Positions 17,233 to 25,582 of a stretch of DNA of 64,000 bases are shown piece after piece. Below the pieces are notes generated by a model, which saw only the letters and a list, made by a program, of their open reading frames with translations, was not told the origin of the DNA and ran no database searches. The stretch comes from Afipia carboxidovorans OM5 (GTDB lineage: Bacteria > Pseudomonadota > Alphaproteobacteria > Rhizobiales > Xanthobacteraceae): contig NC_015684.1 of the NCBI RefSeq assembly GCF_000218565.1, positions 3,360,001 through 3,424,000 of the forward strand, given 5' to 3'. Numbering within the stretch: position 1 is the first letter of the stretch; every line of letters starts with the position of its first letter. The position numbers were made by a program, and so were the translations under genes.

Positions 17233-17526
17233 TCACTCCAGGAGGGGATCGAGGAAGATGCGTTTCTTCTCGCCGCGGGGCGCGATGATCTGCCGGCCGT
17301 TGCTGCTGCCACCAGGCGCGAACAGCGTTTCGTCCGCCGACGTACTGGGAGCGGCCTGCGTGCGATAGGGCTGCGACGTGCCCTCCTCCGCGGCCGGTGA
17401 CACGGCGGCGTTCGGCGGCAGATCGAGCGGGCCCTTCCGGCCGCAACCGCCAAGCGCGAACGCGGACACGATGAGACCGACAGCGGCAAGCTTCGACCAG
17501 GAGAGCTGAGAGACGAGAGAGTTCAC
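17233..17526 (-). CDS. lptM: Small lipoprotein, LptM (YifL)-like
   Basis: From a GTG at 17526 (AGGAAA six bases upstream) the product has 97 residues. It begins with a lipoprotein signal: hydrophobic KLAAVGLIVSAFALGGC, with lipobox LGGC followed by GRKGPL. The CGRKGPLDLP element right after the lipidated Cys is the hallmark of LptM, which assists folding of the LPS translocon LptDE in the outer membrane of Escherichia coli. The rest is a low-complexity tail. It lies between argH and lysA, the expected place for this family. Confidence 0.88.
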   Translation of the reverse strand: MNSLVSQLSWSKLAAVGLIVSAFALGGCGRKGPLDLPPNAAVSPAAEEGTSQPYRTQAAPSTSADETLFAPGGSSNGRQIIAPRGEKKRIFLDPLLE

Positions 17527-17607
17527 GGCGAGTTTCCTGAATGGGGCCGCACCATACAAAGAACGGCCCCGGCTGGCGAGGCCCCTGCCCCGCCAATCCT
17601 CACTGGG

Positions 17608-19005
17608 TCAGGTCGATTTTTGCTCTTTTTCCAGCCGCATCAGCCAGTTCTTGGCCTGCCCGCGCACATTCTCCGGCGCCGTGCCGCCGAAACTGGTGCG
17701 GCTGTTGACCGAGGCCTCGACCGACAACACGCCGAACACGGCGTCGGTGATCGCGGGCTCCACCGCCTGCATGTCGGCGAGCGGAAGCTTGTGCAGGGCG
17801 ACACCGGCCTCGGCCGCCTTGGAGACGATCCGGCCGGTGACGTGATGCGCCTCGCGGAACGGCATCTTCAGCGTCCGCACCAGCCAGTCGGCAAGGTCGG
17901 TCGCCGTGGCATAGCCCTCGCCGGCCGCAACCTTCATCCGCGCCTCGTCGGGCTCGAGATCGAGCACCATGCCGGTGATGGCGCGCACCGCAAGCGACAG
18001 CGCCGCGAAGGCTTCCATCGCGCCCGCTTTATCCTCCTGCATGTCCTTCTGATAGGCAAGCGGCAGGCCCTTCATGACGATGAGCAGCGCGGTCAGCGAG
18101 CCGATGATGCGGCCGGTCTTGGCACGCACGAGTTCGGCCGCGTCCGGATTGCGCTTCTGCGGCATGATCGAGGAGCCTGTCGTGAACTTGTCCGACAGAT
18201 GCACGAGACCGACCAGCGGCGACGTCCAGATCACGATCTCTTCAGCAAAACGTGACAGATGCATCGCCGCGATCGAACACGCCGCCAGTGTCTCCAACAC
18301 GAAGTCGCGATCGGAGACAGCATCGAGCGAATTGCCCATTGGCCGCTCGAAGCCAAGCGCCGCAGCAGTGGCACGGCGATCGATCGGGAACGAGGTGCCG
18401 GCAAGCGCCGCCGCACCGAGCGGGCTTTCGTTGAGGCGCTTCCGTGCGTCAGTGAAGCGGCCGCGATCGCGTCCGACCATCTCGACATAAGCGAGCAGAT
18501 GATGGCCGAACGTCACCGGCTGCGCGGTCTGCAGATGGGTGAAGCCTGGCATGACCGTTGCGGCATGTTCGAGCGCGCGCTTCACCAGCGCCCGCTGCAG
18601 CGAGGCGAGATCGGCGTCGAAGGAATCGATGGCATCGCGCACATAGAGGCGGAAGTCGGTCGCGACCTGATCGTTGCGCGAGCGCGCGGTATGAAGCCGC
18701 CCGGCCGCAGGGCCGATCAATTCGCCGAGCCGGCTCTCGACATTCATATGAATGTCCTCGAGTGCGCGCTTGAAGGTAAAGCGGCCCGCTTTGATCTCTG
18801 ACAAAATCGTGTCTAGACCGTTCGTGATATTCTTCGCATCACTGGCCGTGATAATGCCCTGCGCCGCCAGCATGGCGGCGTGGGCTTTTGACGCGGCGAT
18901 GTCCTGGGCATAGAGGTGCTGATCAACATCGATCGAAACGTTGATTTCCTCCATGATCGCATCGGGGCTTTCTCCAAAGCGGCCACCCCACATCTTGTTG
19001 CTCAT
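17608..19005 (-). CDS. argH: Argininosuccinate lyase
   Basis: A 465-residue protein from the ATG at 19005 (a start 27 bases further up is possible). It splits argininosuccinate into arginine and fumarate. It shows MWGGRFGE at the N-terminus, HTARSRNDQVATD (substrate His region), GFTHLQTAQPVTFGHHLLAY, and the fumarase-superfamily signature GSSIMPQKRNPD (catalytic Ser loop). Length is normal. It starts the argH-lptM-lysA run and diverges from tlpA, with only 49 bases between the start codons, so their promoters must overlap. Confidence 0.97.
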   Translation of the reverse strand: MSNKMWGGRFGESPDAIMEEINVSIDVDQHLYAQDIAASKAHAAMLAAQGIITASDAKNITNGLDTILSEIKAGRFTFKRALEDIHMNVESRLGELIGPAAGRLHTARSRNDQVATDFRLYVRDAIDSFDADLASLQRALVKRALEHAATVMPGFTHLQTAQPVTFGHHLLAYVEMVGRDRGRFTDARKRLNESPLGAAALAGTSFPIDRRATAAALGFERPMGNSLDAVSDRDFVLETLAACSIAAMHLSRFAEEIVIWTSPLVGLVHLSDKFTTGSSIMPQKRNPDAAELVRAKTGRIIGSLTALLIVMKGLPLAYQKDMQEDKAGAMEAFAALSLAVRAITGMVLDLEPDEARMKVAAGEGYATATDLADWLVRTLKMPFREAHHVTGRIVSKAAEAGVALHKLPLADMQAVEPAITDAVFGVLSVEASVNSRTSFGGTAPENVRGQAKNWLMRLEKEQKST

Positions 19006-19054
19006 GACTGCCCGCCCTGACTTCGCCTTCAATCCACACTAGATACAGCGCACG

Positions 19055-19708
19055 ATGACCGAGCAGACCAAACCTACCCGTTCCCGCATGTCCATGGCGC
19101 TCGCCGCCGTCCTGGTGGGCGTCGGCGGCGCCACCGTGGCGATATACGGGATGGGTGGCCTGCAAGGCAATGCATCCAGCGACCCGGTTTGCCGTCCGGC
19201 GGTCGATCTGGCCAAGAAAATCAAGCCATTGGCCCATGGCGAACTGGCCGCATTAACCATGGCCTCGAAGCCGCTGCAGGTGCCGGACCTCACTTTCAAT
19301 GACGCCACGGGCGCTTCGCGCAAGCTGTCGGATTTCCGCGGGCGCACCCTGCTGGTCAATCTGTGGGCGACCTGGTGCGTGCCCTGCCGCAAGGAGATGC
19401 CGGCCCTCGCCGAACTTCAGGCGAAGCTCGGCGGCCCGAATTTCGAGGTGGTCGCGATCAACATCGACACCCGCGATCCTGAAAAACCGAGAGAGTTTCT
19501 CAAGGACGGCAATCTCTCGACGCTTGGCTATTTCCACGACAACAGCGCCAAAGTCTTTCAAGACCTGAAAGCCGCTGGCCGCGCGCTCGGCATGCCGACC
19601 TCGATGCTGGTCGACAGTTCCGGCTGCGAAATCGCCACCCTCGCCGGCCCGGCCGAATGGGCAAGCGAAGACGCGATCAAGCTCGTGACCGCCACCACCG
19701 CGCCATAG
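19055..19708 (+). CDS. tlpA: Membrane-anchored thioredoxin-like protein TlpA
   Basis: A 217-residue protein. One N-terminal membrane helix (about residues 10-30) anchors a periplasmic thioredoxin fold. The active site WATWCVPCRKEMPAL has its cysteines at 108 and 111; FNDATGASRKLSDFRGRTLLVNLW is the typical TlpA-like entry, and the cis-Pro loop GMPTSMLV follows near 185. Two further Cys (in DPVCRP and SSGCEIA) match the extra disulfide of Bradyrhizobium TlpA, which reduces copper chaperone ScoI and CoxB during cytochrome aa3 assembly. Divergent from argH. Confidence 0.92.
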   Translation: MTEQTKPTRSRMSMALAAVLVGVGGATVAIYGMGGLQGNASSDPVCRPAVDLAKKIKPLAHGELAALTMASKPLQVPDLTFNDATGASRKLSDFRGRTLLVNLWATWCVPCRKEMPALAELQAKLGGPNFEVVAINIDTRDPEKPREFLKDGNLSTLGYFHDNSAKVFQDLKAAGRALGMPTSMLVDSSGCEIATLAGPAEWASEDAIKLVTATTAP

Positions 19709-19798
19709 GCCGCAGCGGCATCACTTTCCCGCCGCCTCAAGGTTGCTACGTTTCCTCTGCACGATCGCCGCCCACGCGGCAACATTGGGAGGATTCAC

Positions 19799-20158
19799 AT
19801 GCAATATGTCGACGGATTCATCGTTCCGGTCCCGAAGAAGAACCTCACCGCCTATCGCGCGCTGGCACGTAAAGCCGGCAAGATCTGGCGCGAGCACGGC
19901 GCGCTCGATTACCGCGAGTGCGTCGCCGAGGACGTGAAGATGGGCAAGCAGACCTCGTTCCCGCGCAGCGTGAAGCGCAAGCCGAACGAGACCGTGGTGC
20001 TTTCGTGGATCGTCTACAAGTCGCGTGCCCATCGCGACCGCGTCAACGCCAAGGTGATGAAAGACCCGCGATTGACCGGCATGATTGACCCCAAGGCGTT
20101 GCCATTCGACGGCAAGCGCATGATCTATGGCGGGTTCGAAACCCTCGTGAAGCTTTGA
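19799..20158 (+). CDS. DUF1428 domain-containing protein
   Basis: A 119-residue small cytoplasmic protein. MQYVDGFIVPVP, followed by YRALARKAGKIWREHGALDYRECVA, is the signature of DUF1428 (YbaA-like), a dimeric alpha-beta barrel fold. Function is unknown. The ATG has GGGAGG about seven bases upstream. The VOC-family gene follows 36 bases later in the same direction, and the two probably form one transcript; such pairs of ferredoxin-like-fold proteins are common in this group. Confidence 0.93.
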   Translation: MQYVDGFIVPVPKKNLTAYRALARKAGKIWREHGALDYRECVAEDVKMGKQTSFPRSVKRKPNETVVLSWIVYKSRAHRDRVNAKVMKDPRLTGMIDPKALPFDGKRMIYGGFETLVKL

Positions 20159-20194
20159 GCCTGCGAACAATCAAACCAGACGGAGGACACGCTC

Positions 20195-20617
20195 ATGCCG
20201 GTGACACCCTATCTGTTTTTCGATGGCCGCTGCGAGGAGGCCCTCGCATTCTACGAGAAAGCGCTCGGCGCCAAGGTCGGCATGAAGATGCGTTTCAAGG
20301 ATGCGCCGGAAACGCCGCCCTCCGAGGAATGCGCTGGCATCGATGACGCGCAACTCGCCGACAAGATCATGCATGCGTCCTTCGAGATCAGCGGCAGCAC
20401 GGTCATGGCGTCCGACGGCTTTGCCCGTGGCGAGACGCGCTTTGCCGGCTTTTCGCTCTCGATCAACACGCAGACCGAGGCGGAAGTCGACCGCGTCATC
20501 AAGGCGCTTGCCGAGGGCGGCGAGATCCGGATGCAGCCCGAGAAGACGTTCTTCGCCAAACGCTTCGGCGAAGTCGTCGACCGCTTCGGTATCGACTGGC
20601 TGGTGATCTGCGAATAA
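20195..20617 (+). CDS. VOC family protein, PhnB-like
   Basis: A 140-residue protein of the glyoxalase/vicinal-oxygen-chelate superfamily. TPYLFFDGRCEEALAFYEKALGAKVGMKMRFKD is the standard PhnB-like N-terminal half, and IMHASFEISGSTVMASD the third strand region. The second half ends FGEVVDRFGIDWLVIC, as in the family. These proteins are often annotated as PhnB or 3-demethylubiquinone methyltransferase-like without a known reaction. A GGAGGAC ribosome site precedes the ATG. It follows the DUF1428 gene. Confidence 0.92.
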   Translation: MPVTPYLFFDGRCEEALAFYEKALGAKVGMKMRFKDAPETPPSEECAGIDDAQLADKIMHASFEISGSTVMASDGFARGETRFAGFSLSINTQTEAEVDRVIKALAEGGEIRMQPEKTFFAKRFGEVVDRFGIDWLVICE

Positions 20618-20625
20618 GGCGAGGC

Positions 20626-20814
20626 TTACGCCGAGATATCGAGGTTGCCGCCGATGCCGGGCGCATTGTTCGCGGCGGGAGCGGCAGGCTCCAGCAATTG
20701 CAGAACCTGGGCCTGCGAATCGAGGTTCGACTTCAAGACGCGCGTTGCGATCTGCTGCTGGGTGTTGGCCATCTGCATGGCCATCAGGCTACTGACGATA
20801 CTCATGACGTCCAT
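20626..20814 (-). CDS. Small YjfB-like putative motility protein
   Basis: A 62-residue protein, MDVMSIVSSLMAMQMANTQQ at the start, followed by IATRVLKSNLDSQAQVLQLL and a Pro/Ala/Asn tail ending GIGGNLDISA. This agrees with the YjfB family (Pfam 'putative motility protein'), whose role is unknown. No flagellar genes are nearby. Upstream on the same strand is the strong terminator of the 3-hydroxybutyryl-CoA dehydrogenase gene, so this gene needs its own promoter, for which only about 20 bases are free unless the promoter overlaps the terminator. Confidence 0.8.
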   Translation of the reverse strand: MDVMSIVSSLMAMQMANTQQQIATRVLKSNLDSQAQVLQLLEPAAPAANNAPGIGGNLDISA

Positions 20815-20832
20815 GACAGCGATCCGCGCACG

Positions 20833-20865
20833 AAAAACCGCCGGTGACCATAATCACCGGCGGTT
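20833..20865 (-). terminator. Intrinsic terminator after the 3-hydroxybutyryl-CoA dehydrogenase gene
   Basis: A perfect 12-base-pair stem (AACCGCCGGTGA with TCACCGGCGGTT, loop of six) is followed on the minus strand by a run of T (positions 37 down to 33). It lies 30 bases after the stop of the gene that ends at 20896. Confidence 0.88.
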
Positions 20866-20895
20866 AAGAAAAGCTGGCGAGGAGGAGTGCACGCC

Positions 20896-21777
20896 TCAGC
20901 GCGTGGGAACCGGCTTGTCGCCGCGATAATCGTAGAAGCCGCGCTGCGATTTGCGGCCGAGCCAGCCCGCCTCGACATATTTCACGAGCAGCGGACAGGG
21001 CCGATATTTCGAATCCGCGAGCCCCTCGTGCAGCACCTGCATGATCGACAGGCAGGTATCGAGGCCGATGAAGTCCGCAAGCTCGAGCGGGCCCATCGGG
21101 TGGTGCGCGCCGAGCCGCATCGCGGCGTCGATCGCCTGCACGTTGCCGACGCCTTCATAGAGCGTGTAGATCGCCTCATTGATCATCGGCAGCAGAATGC
21201 GGTTGACGATGAAGGCCGGGAAATCTTCCGACACCGCGATCTGCTTGCCGACCTTGGTGACGAAGGCGCGCGAGGCCTCGAAGGTCGCGTCGTCGGTCGC
21301 GATGCCGCGGATCAGCTCGACGAGCTCCATCAACGGCACCGGATTCATGAAGTGGATGCCGATGAATTTTTCCGGCCGGTCGGTCGAGGCGGCAAGACGC
21401 GTGATCGAGATCGAGGAGGTGTTGGAGCCGATGATCGCATCGGGCTTCAGCACCGCGCAGAGCTCGTGGAAAATCTGGCGCTTGACCTCTTCCTTCTCGA
21501 CCGCGGTCTCGATCACGAGATCGCAGGAGGCGAGGCCGTCGAGCCCCGGTGCCGACTTGATCTTCTTCAGCGCAGCCTGATGCGCGGCCTCGGTGATGAC
21601 CTTTTTCGCGACCTGCCGGGAGAGGTTGCCATTGATGGTGGCCATCGCCGACTTGAGGCGATCCTCCGAAATATCGGTCATCACCACGTCGAGCCCGGCC
21701 AGCGCCGCCACGTGCGCGATGCCGTTGCCCATCTGGCCCGAGCCGATCACGCCGATCGATTTGATTTCCTTCGCCAT
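20896..21777 (-). CDS. 3-hydroxybutyryl-CoA dehydrogenase
   Basis: A 293-residue NAD(P)-dependent 3-hydroxyacyl-CoA dehydrogenase. IGVIGSGQMGNGIAHVAALAG is the Rossmann motif (residues 6-26); SNTSSISITRLA and GIHFMNPVPLMELVE contain the catalytic Ser and His, and EDFPAFIVNRILLPMINEA the C-terminal dimerisation entry. It is the single-domain type (about 285-295 residues, often named hbd, hbdA or paaH), acting in butanoate or PHB-related metabolism. Downstream of etfBA on the same strand with a gap of about 105 bases, which suits electron transfer from acyl-CoA oxidation. Ends at a strong terminator. Confidence 0.95.
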   Translation of the reverse strand: MAKEIKSIGVIGSGQMGNGIAHVAALAGLDVVMTDISEDRLKSAMATINGNLSRQVAKKVITEAAHQAALKKIKSAPGLDGLASCDLVIETAVEKEEVKRQIFHELCAVLKPDAIIGSNTSSISITRLAASTDRPEKFIGIHFMNPVPLMELVELIRGIATDDATFEASRAFVTKVGKQIAVSEDFPAFIVNRILLPMINEAIYTLYEGVGNVQAIDAAMRLGAHHPMGPLELADFIGLDTCLSIMQVLHEGLADSKYRPCPLLVKYVEAGWLGRKSQRGFYDYRGDKPVPTR

Positions 21778-21881
21778 CTTCCGTTGCCATCCATTCGCGG
21801 CATCCCGTCAGGCCTCCCCGACGCACCCGCGCACCATCTATTACACCAAAATCACCCGGCTTGCCGGTCTGCCGCCCTGCG

Positions 21882-22826
21882 TCATGACCGCCGCCGCTTC
21901 AATTCCTCGGTGAGCTCCGGTACTACCTGATAAAGATCGCCTACCAGGCCGTAATCGGCGACCTGGAAAATCGGCGCATCCTCGTCCTTGTTGATCGCCA
22001 CGATCACCTTCGAATCCTTCATGCCGGCGAGATGCTGGATCGCGCCGGAAATGCCGACCGCGATATAGAGGTCGGGTGCCACCACCTTGCCGGTCTGGCC
22101 GACCTGCCAGTCGTTCGGTGCGTAGCCGGCATCGACCGCGGCGCGCGAGGCGCCGACACCGGCGCCCAGCACATCCGCCAGCGGCTCGATGTATTTTGCG
22201 AAATTCTCCCGGCTCTGCATCGCACGGCCACCGGAGACGACGGTGCGCGCCGACGCGAGTTCCGGCCGCTCGGACTTGGCGACATCCTCACCAACGTAAG
22301 ACGAGTTACCGGGCCCCGCGACCGGCGCAACCGCCTCGACCGCAGCGCTGCCGCCATTCGCGGCGGCCACGAACGAGGTGGTGCGCACCGTCACGATCTT
22401 CTTCGCGTCCTTCGACTTCACGGTCTGGATCGCGTTGCCGGCATAGATCGGCCGCTCGAACGTATCGGGCGCCACGACATTGGTGACGTCGGAGATCTGC
22501 ATCACGTCGAGCAGCGCCGCCACGCGCGGCAGCGTGTTCTTGAAACGCGAGGTCGCGGGCGCGACGATCGCATCGTAATCGCCTGCGAGCGAGACGATCA
22601 GCGCGGCCAGAGGCTCTGCGAGATCGTGGGCATAGGCGGCATCATCGGCGAGCCGCACCTTGCGCACGCCGGCCAACTGCGCGGCCGCGTCCGCCGCCGC
22701 GCGCGCGTCGTGGCCCGCTACCAGAATATCGACCTCACCGCCGAGCGCGACCGCAGCCGTCAGCGCCTTGGCAGTCGCATCCTTCAGCACGCCATCAGCG
22801 TGCTCAGCCAACAACAACGTCGCCAT
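21882..22826 (-). CDS. etfA: Electron transfer flavoprotein, alpha subunit
   Basis: A 314-residue FAD-binding protein. The C-terminal domain shows ASRAAVDAGYAPNDWQVGQTGKVVAPDLYIAVGISGAIQHLAGM, the family's FAD signature, with the following IVAINKDEDAPIFQVADYGLVGDLYQVVPEL. With EtfB it carries electrons from acyl-CoA dehydrogenases to ETF-ubiquinone oxidoreductase. Its ATG begins on the last base of the etfB stop, so the two are tightly coupled. A 3-hydroxyacyl-CoA dehydrogenase follows downstream. Confidence 0.97.
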   Translation of the reverse strand: MATLLLAEHADGVLKDATAKALTAAVALGGEVDILVAGHDARAAADAAAQLAGVRKVRLADDAAYAHDLAEPLAALIVSLAGDYDAIVAPATSRFKNTLPRVAALLDVMQISDVTNVVAPDTFERPIYAGNAIQTVKSKDAKKIVTVRTTSFVAAANGGSAAVEAVAPVAGPGNSSYVGEDVAKSERPELASARTVVSGGRAMQSRENFAKYIEPLADVLGAGVGASRAAVDAGYAPNDWQVGQTGKVVAPDLYIAVGISGAIQHLAGMKDSKVIVAINKDEDAPIFQVADYGLVGDLYQVVPELTEELKRRRS

Positions 22827-23572
22827 TACAGGACCCCCGCCGTTGCGAGCTTTTCAACAAGCTCGGTCGCCGAGGCGACCTTGACGCCGGCACTGCGGCT
22901 GGAGGGCTCCGAGGTCTTTAGAATGTCGAGCCGTGGCGCGAGATCGACACCGAGCTGATCGGCGGTCATCTCCTCGATCGGCTTCTTCTTCGCCTTCATG
23001 ATGTTCGGCAGACTCGCATAGCGCGGCTCGTTCAGCCGCAGGTCGGTGGTGACGATCGCGGGGCCCTGCAGCTTCACGGTCTGCAGGCCGCCGTCGACTT
23101 CGCGCGTCACCTTGAAATCCGTCCCTTCGACCTCGAGCTTGGAGGCAAAGGTCGCCTGCGGCCAGCCCAGCAGCGCCGCCAGCATCTGACCGGTCTGGTT
23201 GCAGTCGTCGTCGATCGCCTGCTTGCCGAGGATCACAAGGCCCGGTTGCTCGCGCTCGGTCACGGCTTTCAGAAGCTTCGCCACCGCGAGCGGCTCGACC
23301 GGCGCATCGGTCTTGACGTGTACACCACGGTCGGCGCCCATCGCCAGCGCGGTGCGGATCGTCTCCGTCGCCTGCGCGGGCCCGATCGACACCGCGACCA
23401 CCTCGGCTGCCTTGCCGCCCTCTTTCAGGCGCAGGGCTTCCTCGACCGCGATTTCGTCGAACGGATTCATCGACATCTTGACGTTGTTCAACTCAACGCC
23501 GCTGCCATCGGCCTTCACGCGGATTTTGACGTTGTAGTCGATCACCCGCTTGACCGGCACCAGAACCTTCAT
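22826..23572 (-). CDS. etfB: Electron transfer flavoprotein, beta subunit
   Basis: A 248-residue AMP-binding subunit. MKVLVPVKRVIDYNVKIRVK opens as in all EtfB, MNPFDEIAVEEALRLKE is the substrate-domain motif, GADRGVHV and GKQAIDDDCNQTGQMLAALLGWPQATF the AMP-binding core, and VTREVDGGLQTVKLQGPAIVTTDLRLNEPRY the recognition-loop region. Normal length. First gene of the etfBA pair. The 140 bases upstream, up to the cobalamin adenosyltransferase stop, contain a short tandem repeat and probably the promoter. Confidence 0.97.
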   Translation of the reverse strand: MKVLVPVKRVIDYNVKIRVKADGSGVELNNVKMSMNPFDEIAVEEALRLKEGGKAAEVVAVSIGPAQATETIRTALAMGADRGVHVKTDAPVEPLAVAKLLKAVTEREQPGLVILGKQAIDDDCNQTGQMLAALLGWPQATFASKLEVEGTDFKVTREVDGGLQTVKLQGPAIVTTDLRLNEPRYASLPNIMKAKKKPIEEMTADQLGVDLAPRLDILKTSEPSSRSAGVKVASATELVEKLATAGVL

Positions 23573-23660
23573 CGGCCTTCTTCATCCTTCATGAAATGTG
23601 CGGTGCAAAACCTAAAGAGGTCGCCCACCCGGGTCAACGCACTTGGGGGCACGGGCCCAA

Positions 23661-23694
23661 GGCCAAATCGCATAGCGGGCCAATGGCATAGCGG
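23661..23694. repeat. Two-copy 16-17 base tandem repeat upstream of etfB
   Basis: GGCCAAATCGCATAGCG and GGCCAATGGCATAGCGG lie directly next to each other in the gap between the adenosyltransferase gene and etfB. No function is evident; they could be regulator sites one and a half helix turns apart. Confidence 0.5.
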
Positions 23695-23715
23695 CTCGAG
23701 GCACATTGCGGCCCG

Positions 23716-24288
23716 TTAACGATTCTGCCCCGGCACCCACAGTACGTCGTCCGAACCATTGTGGTTCGCGACGCGCGCGGCGACGAACAGGAGATCGGAC
23801 AGGCGGTTGAGATAACGGACCACGGCCTCGCCGACGACCTCGCCATCCTTCGCGGCCAATTCCACCACCAGCCGCTCGGCGCGGCGGCATATCGTGCGGG
23901 CGACATGCAGATGCGCGGCGGCGGCGCTGCCGCCCGGCAGGATGAACGAGGTCAGCGGCGCGAGATGCTCGTTCAGCGTATCGATATCGCGCTCGAGCCG
24001 CTCGACCTGCGCTGGCAGCACCCGCAGCCGCTCGGCCTTGCCCTCGCGCGCGGGCACCGTGAGATCGGCGCCGAGATCGAACAGATCGTTCTGCACGCGG
24101 CCCAGCATCGCATCGAGCCGCGCATCGCCGCCAAGATGCAGCCGCGCGACGCCGAGCGCGGCATTGGTCTCGTCGACGGTGCCGATGGCCGTCACCCGCA
24201 GATCGTATTTCGGCCGCCGCTCGCCGCTGCCGAGCGCGGTGGTGCCGTCGTCTCCGGTGCGGGTGTAGATGCGGTTGAGCGTGACCAT
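23716..24288 (-). CDS. Cob(I)alamin adenosyltransferase, PduO type
   Basis: From the ATG at 24288 the protein has 190 residues and opens MVTLNRIYTRTGDDGTTALG, the PduO/MMAB signature that binds ATP. Further matches are DETNAALGVARLH, FDLGADLTVPA, FILPGGSAAAAHLHVARTICRRAER and YLNRLSDLLFVAARVAN. It transfers the adenosyl group of ATP to cob(I)alamin to form coenzyme B12, used for example by methylmalonyl-CoA mutase. A longer upstream frame exists but has no family match. The small two-helix membrane protein gene ends 17 bases upstream and is probably co-transcribed. Confidence 0.95.
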   Translation of the reverse strand: MVTLNRIYTRTGDDGTTALGSGERRPKYDLRVTAIGTVDETNAALGVARLHLGGDARLDAMLGRVQNDLFDLGADLTVPAREGKAERLRVLPAQVERLERDIDTLNEHLAPLTSFILPGGSAAAAHLHVARTICRRAERLVVELAAKDGEVVGEAVVRYLNRLSDLLFVAARVANHNGSDDVLWVPGQNR

Positions 24289-24305
24289 GGGCCCTGTGTC
24301 TCTCG

Positions 24306-24500
24306 CTAGCGCCCCATCGCCCAGATCGCGAGCATGGCGATGATGATGGCGATGAACTGCAGCAGCACCCGCAGCCGCATCAGGCGCTGCGAGGTATTCG
24401 GCGAGCCGCCGCGCATCATGTTCAGGAGCCCGAGCATGAGAACGATGGTGACGGCGATCAGCGCGATGGGAAGCAGAAAGATCGAGAAAAATGAGGTCAT
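24306..24500 (-). CDS. Small twin-transmembrane protein (HIG1-like)
   Basis: A 64-residue protein made of two membrane helices (about residues 4-27 and 44-62) joined by a short polar turn with MRGGSPNTSQRLMRLRVLLQ. That turn, with its (M/N)RGG..N.SQ.LMR pattern, is the conserved core of the bacterial HIG1-like/twin-transmembrane family, related to factors that associate with cytochrome c oxidase. The function here is not established. It precedes the cobalamin adenosyltransferase gene on the same strand, a neighbourhood I recall from other members of this group. Confidence 0.82.
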   Translation of the reverse strand: MTSFFSIFLLPIALIAVTIVLMLGLLNMMRGGSPNTSQRLMRLRVLLQFIAIIIAMLAIWAMGR

Positions 24501-24534
24501 GGACGCCTACATAACACCGCGCCCGCGCGCTCCC

Positions 24535-24573
24535 AAGACCTTCTAAAGCTTTCAAGACCTTCCGGAGCTTTCG
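24535..24573. repeat. Two-copy 19-20 base imperfect tandem repeat
   Basis: The unit AAGACCTTCTAAAGCTTTC is followed at once by a copy with CCGG replacing CTAA. It lies in the 197-base gap between the divergent twin-transmembrane and YihY genes; the rest of that gap shows nothing clear. Confidence 0.55.
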
Positions 24574-24697
24574 AGGTCCTCGGAGGGTTTGCGGCCCGCC
24601 TTCAAGACATGTTCTGGAACATAGCCGGGGCCCCAGCAATTTCATAACCTGACACATCCCGCGCGTCCGCAGCCGGAAAGGTTCGAGCGATCCCCTG

Positions 24698-25582
24698 ATG
24701 AAATCCGTCCGCAGCGCGTGTCAGATCGGGTTCGAGGCCTTCAATGCGTTTCTGGCCGACGACGGCTGGGCGATCGCGAGCCATATCGCGCTGTCGGCGC
24801 TGATGGCGTTTTTTCCATTCCTGATCGTACTTGCCTCGCTCGCGGGCTTTTTCGGCTCCAAGGAATTGGCCGATCAGGCCGCCGCCTTGATGCTGCAGGT
24901 ATGGCCGAGCCAGGCGGCGGATGCGCTCGCAGGGCAGATACATGACGTGCTGACACGCACGCGCGGCGATGCGCTCACCATCGGCCTTCTGCTGTCGCTG
25001 TACTTTTCCTCGAACGGCGTCGAGAGCCTGCGGATCGGGCTCAACCGCGCTTACGGCGTCACCGAGACGCGGCCCTGGTACTGGCTGCGGCTGGAATCGA
25101 TCGGCTACACGCTGCTCGCCGCCGCCGTCGCGCTGGTGCTGGCGCTTCTGCTCGTGCTCGGCCCGCTGCTGCTGGTGGCGGCGCGCTATTACCTGCCGCT
25201 TCTGATCGAGCCGAAAGAGCATCTGCTCAACCTCGCGCGCTACGCCATCGCGCTGGTGTCGCTGGTCTGCGCGCTGTTCGTGCTGCACGCCTGGCTGCCC
25301 GCGGGACGGCGGACGCTGCGCCAGATCGTGCCCGGGATCATTTTCACGGTGATCGCCTCGCTCGTCTCGGCGGCGGGCTTCGGGCAATATCTCGCGCGCT
25401 TCGCCAGCAACTACGTCACGACCTATGCGGGGCTCGCGTCGGTCATCATCGCGCTGGTGTTTCTGTATTTCATCGCGGCGATCTTCATCTATGGCGGCGC
25501 GCTCAACGCCGCGATCATTCGCCGGAGAGAACCTGCCGCGCCTTCGCCTGAGACAGCGCCGCCGCCAGCGCCCGCGGGCTGA
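24698..25582 (+). CDS. YihY/BrkB family inner-membrane protein
   Basis: A 294-residue protein with six predicted membrane helices. FNAFLADDGWAIASHIALSALMAFFPFLIVLASLAG is the first conserved block (residues 11-46). SSNGVESLRIGLNRAYGVTETRPWY near 106 and PGIIFTVIASLVSAAGFGQYLARFASNYVTTYAGLASVIIALVFLYFIAAIFIYGGALNAAI at 205-268 are the hallmark YihY core. Function is unknown despite the old 'ribonuclease BN' label. The last 68 bases overlap, tail to tail, with the 3' end of the histidine kinase gene on the other strand, so the two transcripts are partly antisense. Confidence 0.92.
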   Translation: MKSVRSACQIGFEAFNAFLADDGWAIASHIALSALMAFFPFLIVLASLAGFFGSKELADQAAALMLQVWPSQAADALAGQIHDVLTRTRGDALTIGLLLSLYFSSNGVESLRIGLNRAYGVTETRPWYWLRLESIGYTLLAAAVALVLALLLVLGPLLLVAARYYLPLLIEPKEHLLNLARYAIALVSLVCALFVLHAWLPAGRRTLRQIVPGIIFTVIASLVSAAGFGQYLARFASNYVTTYAGLASVIIALVFLYFIAAIFIYGGALNAAIIRRREPAAPSPETAPPPAPAG

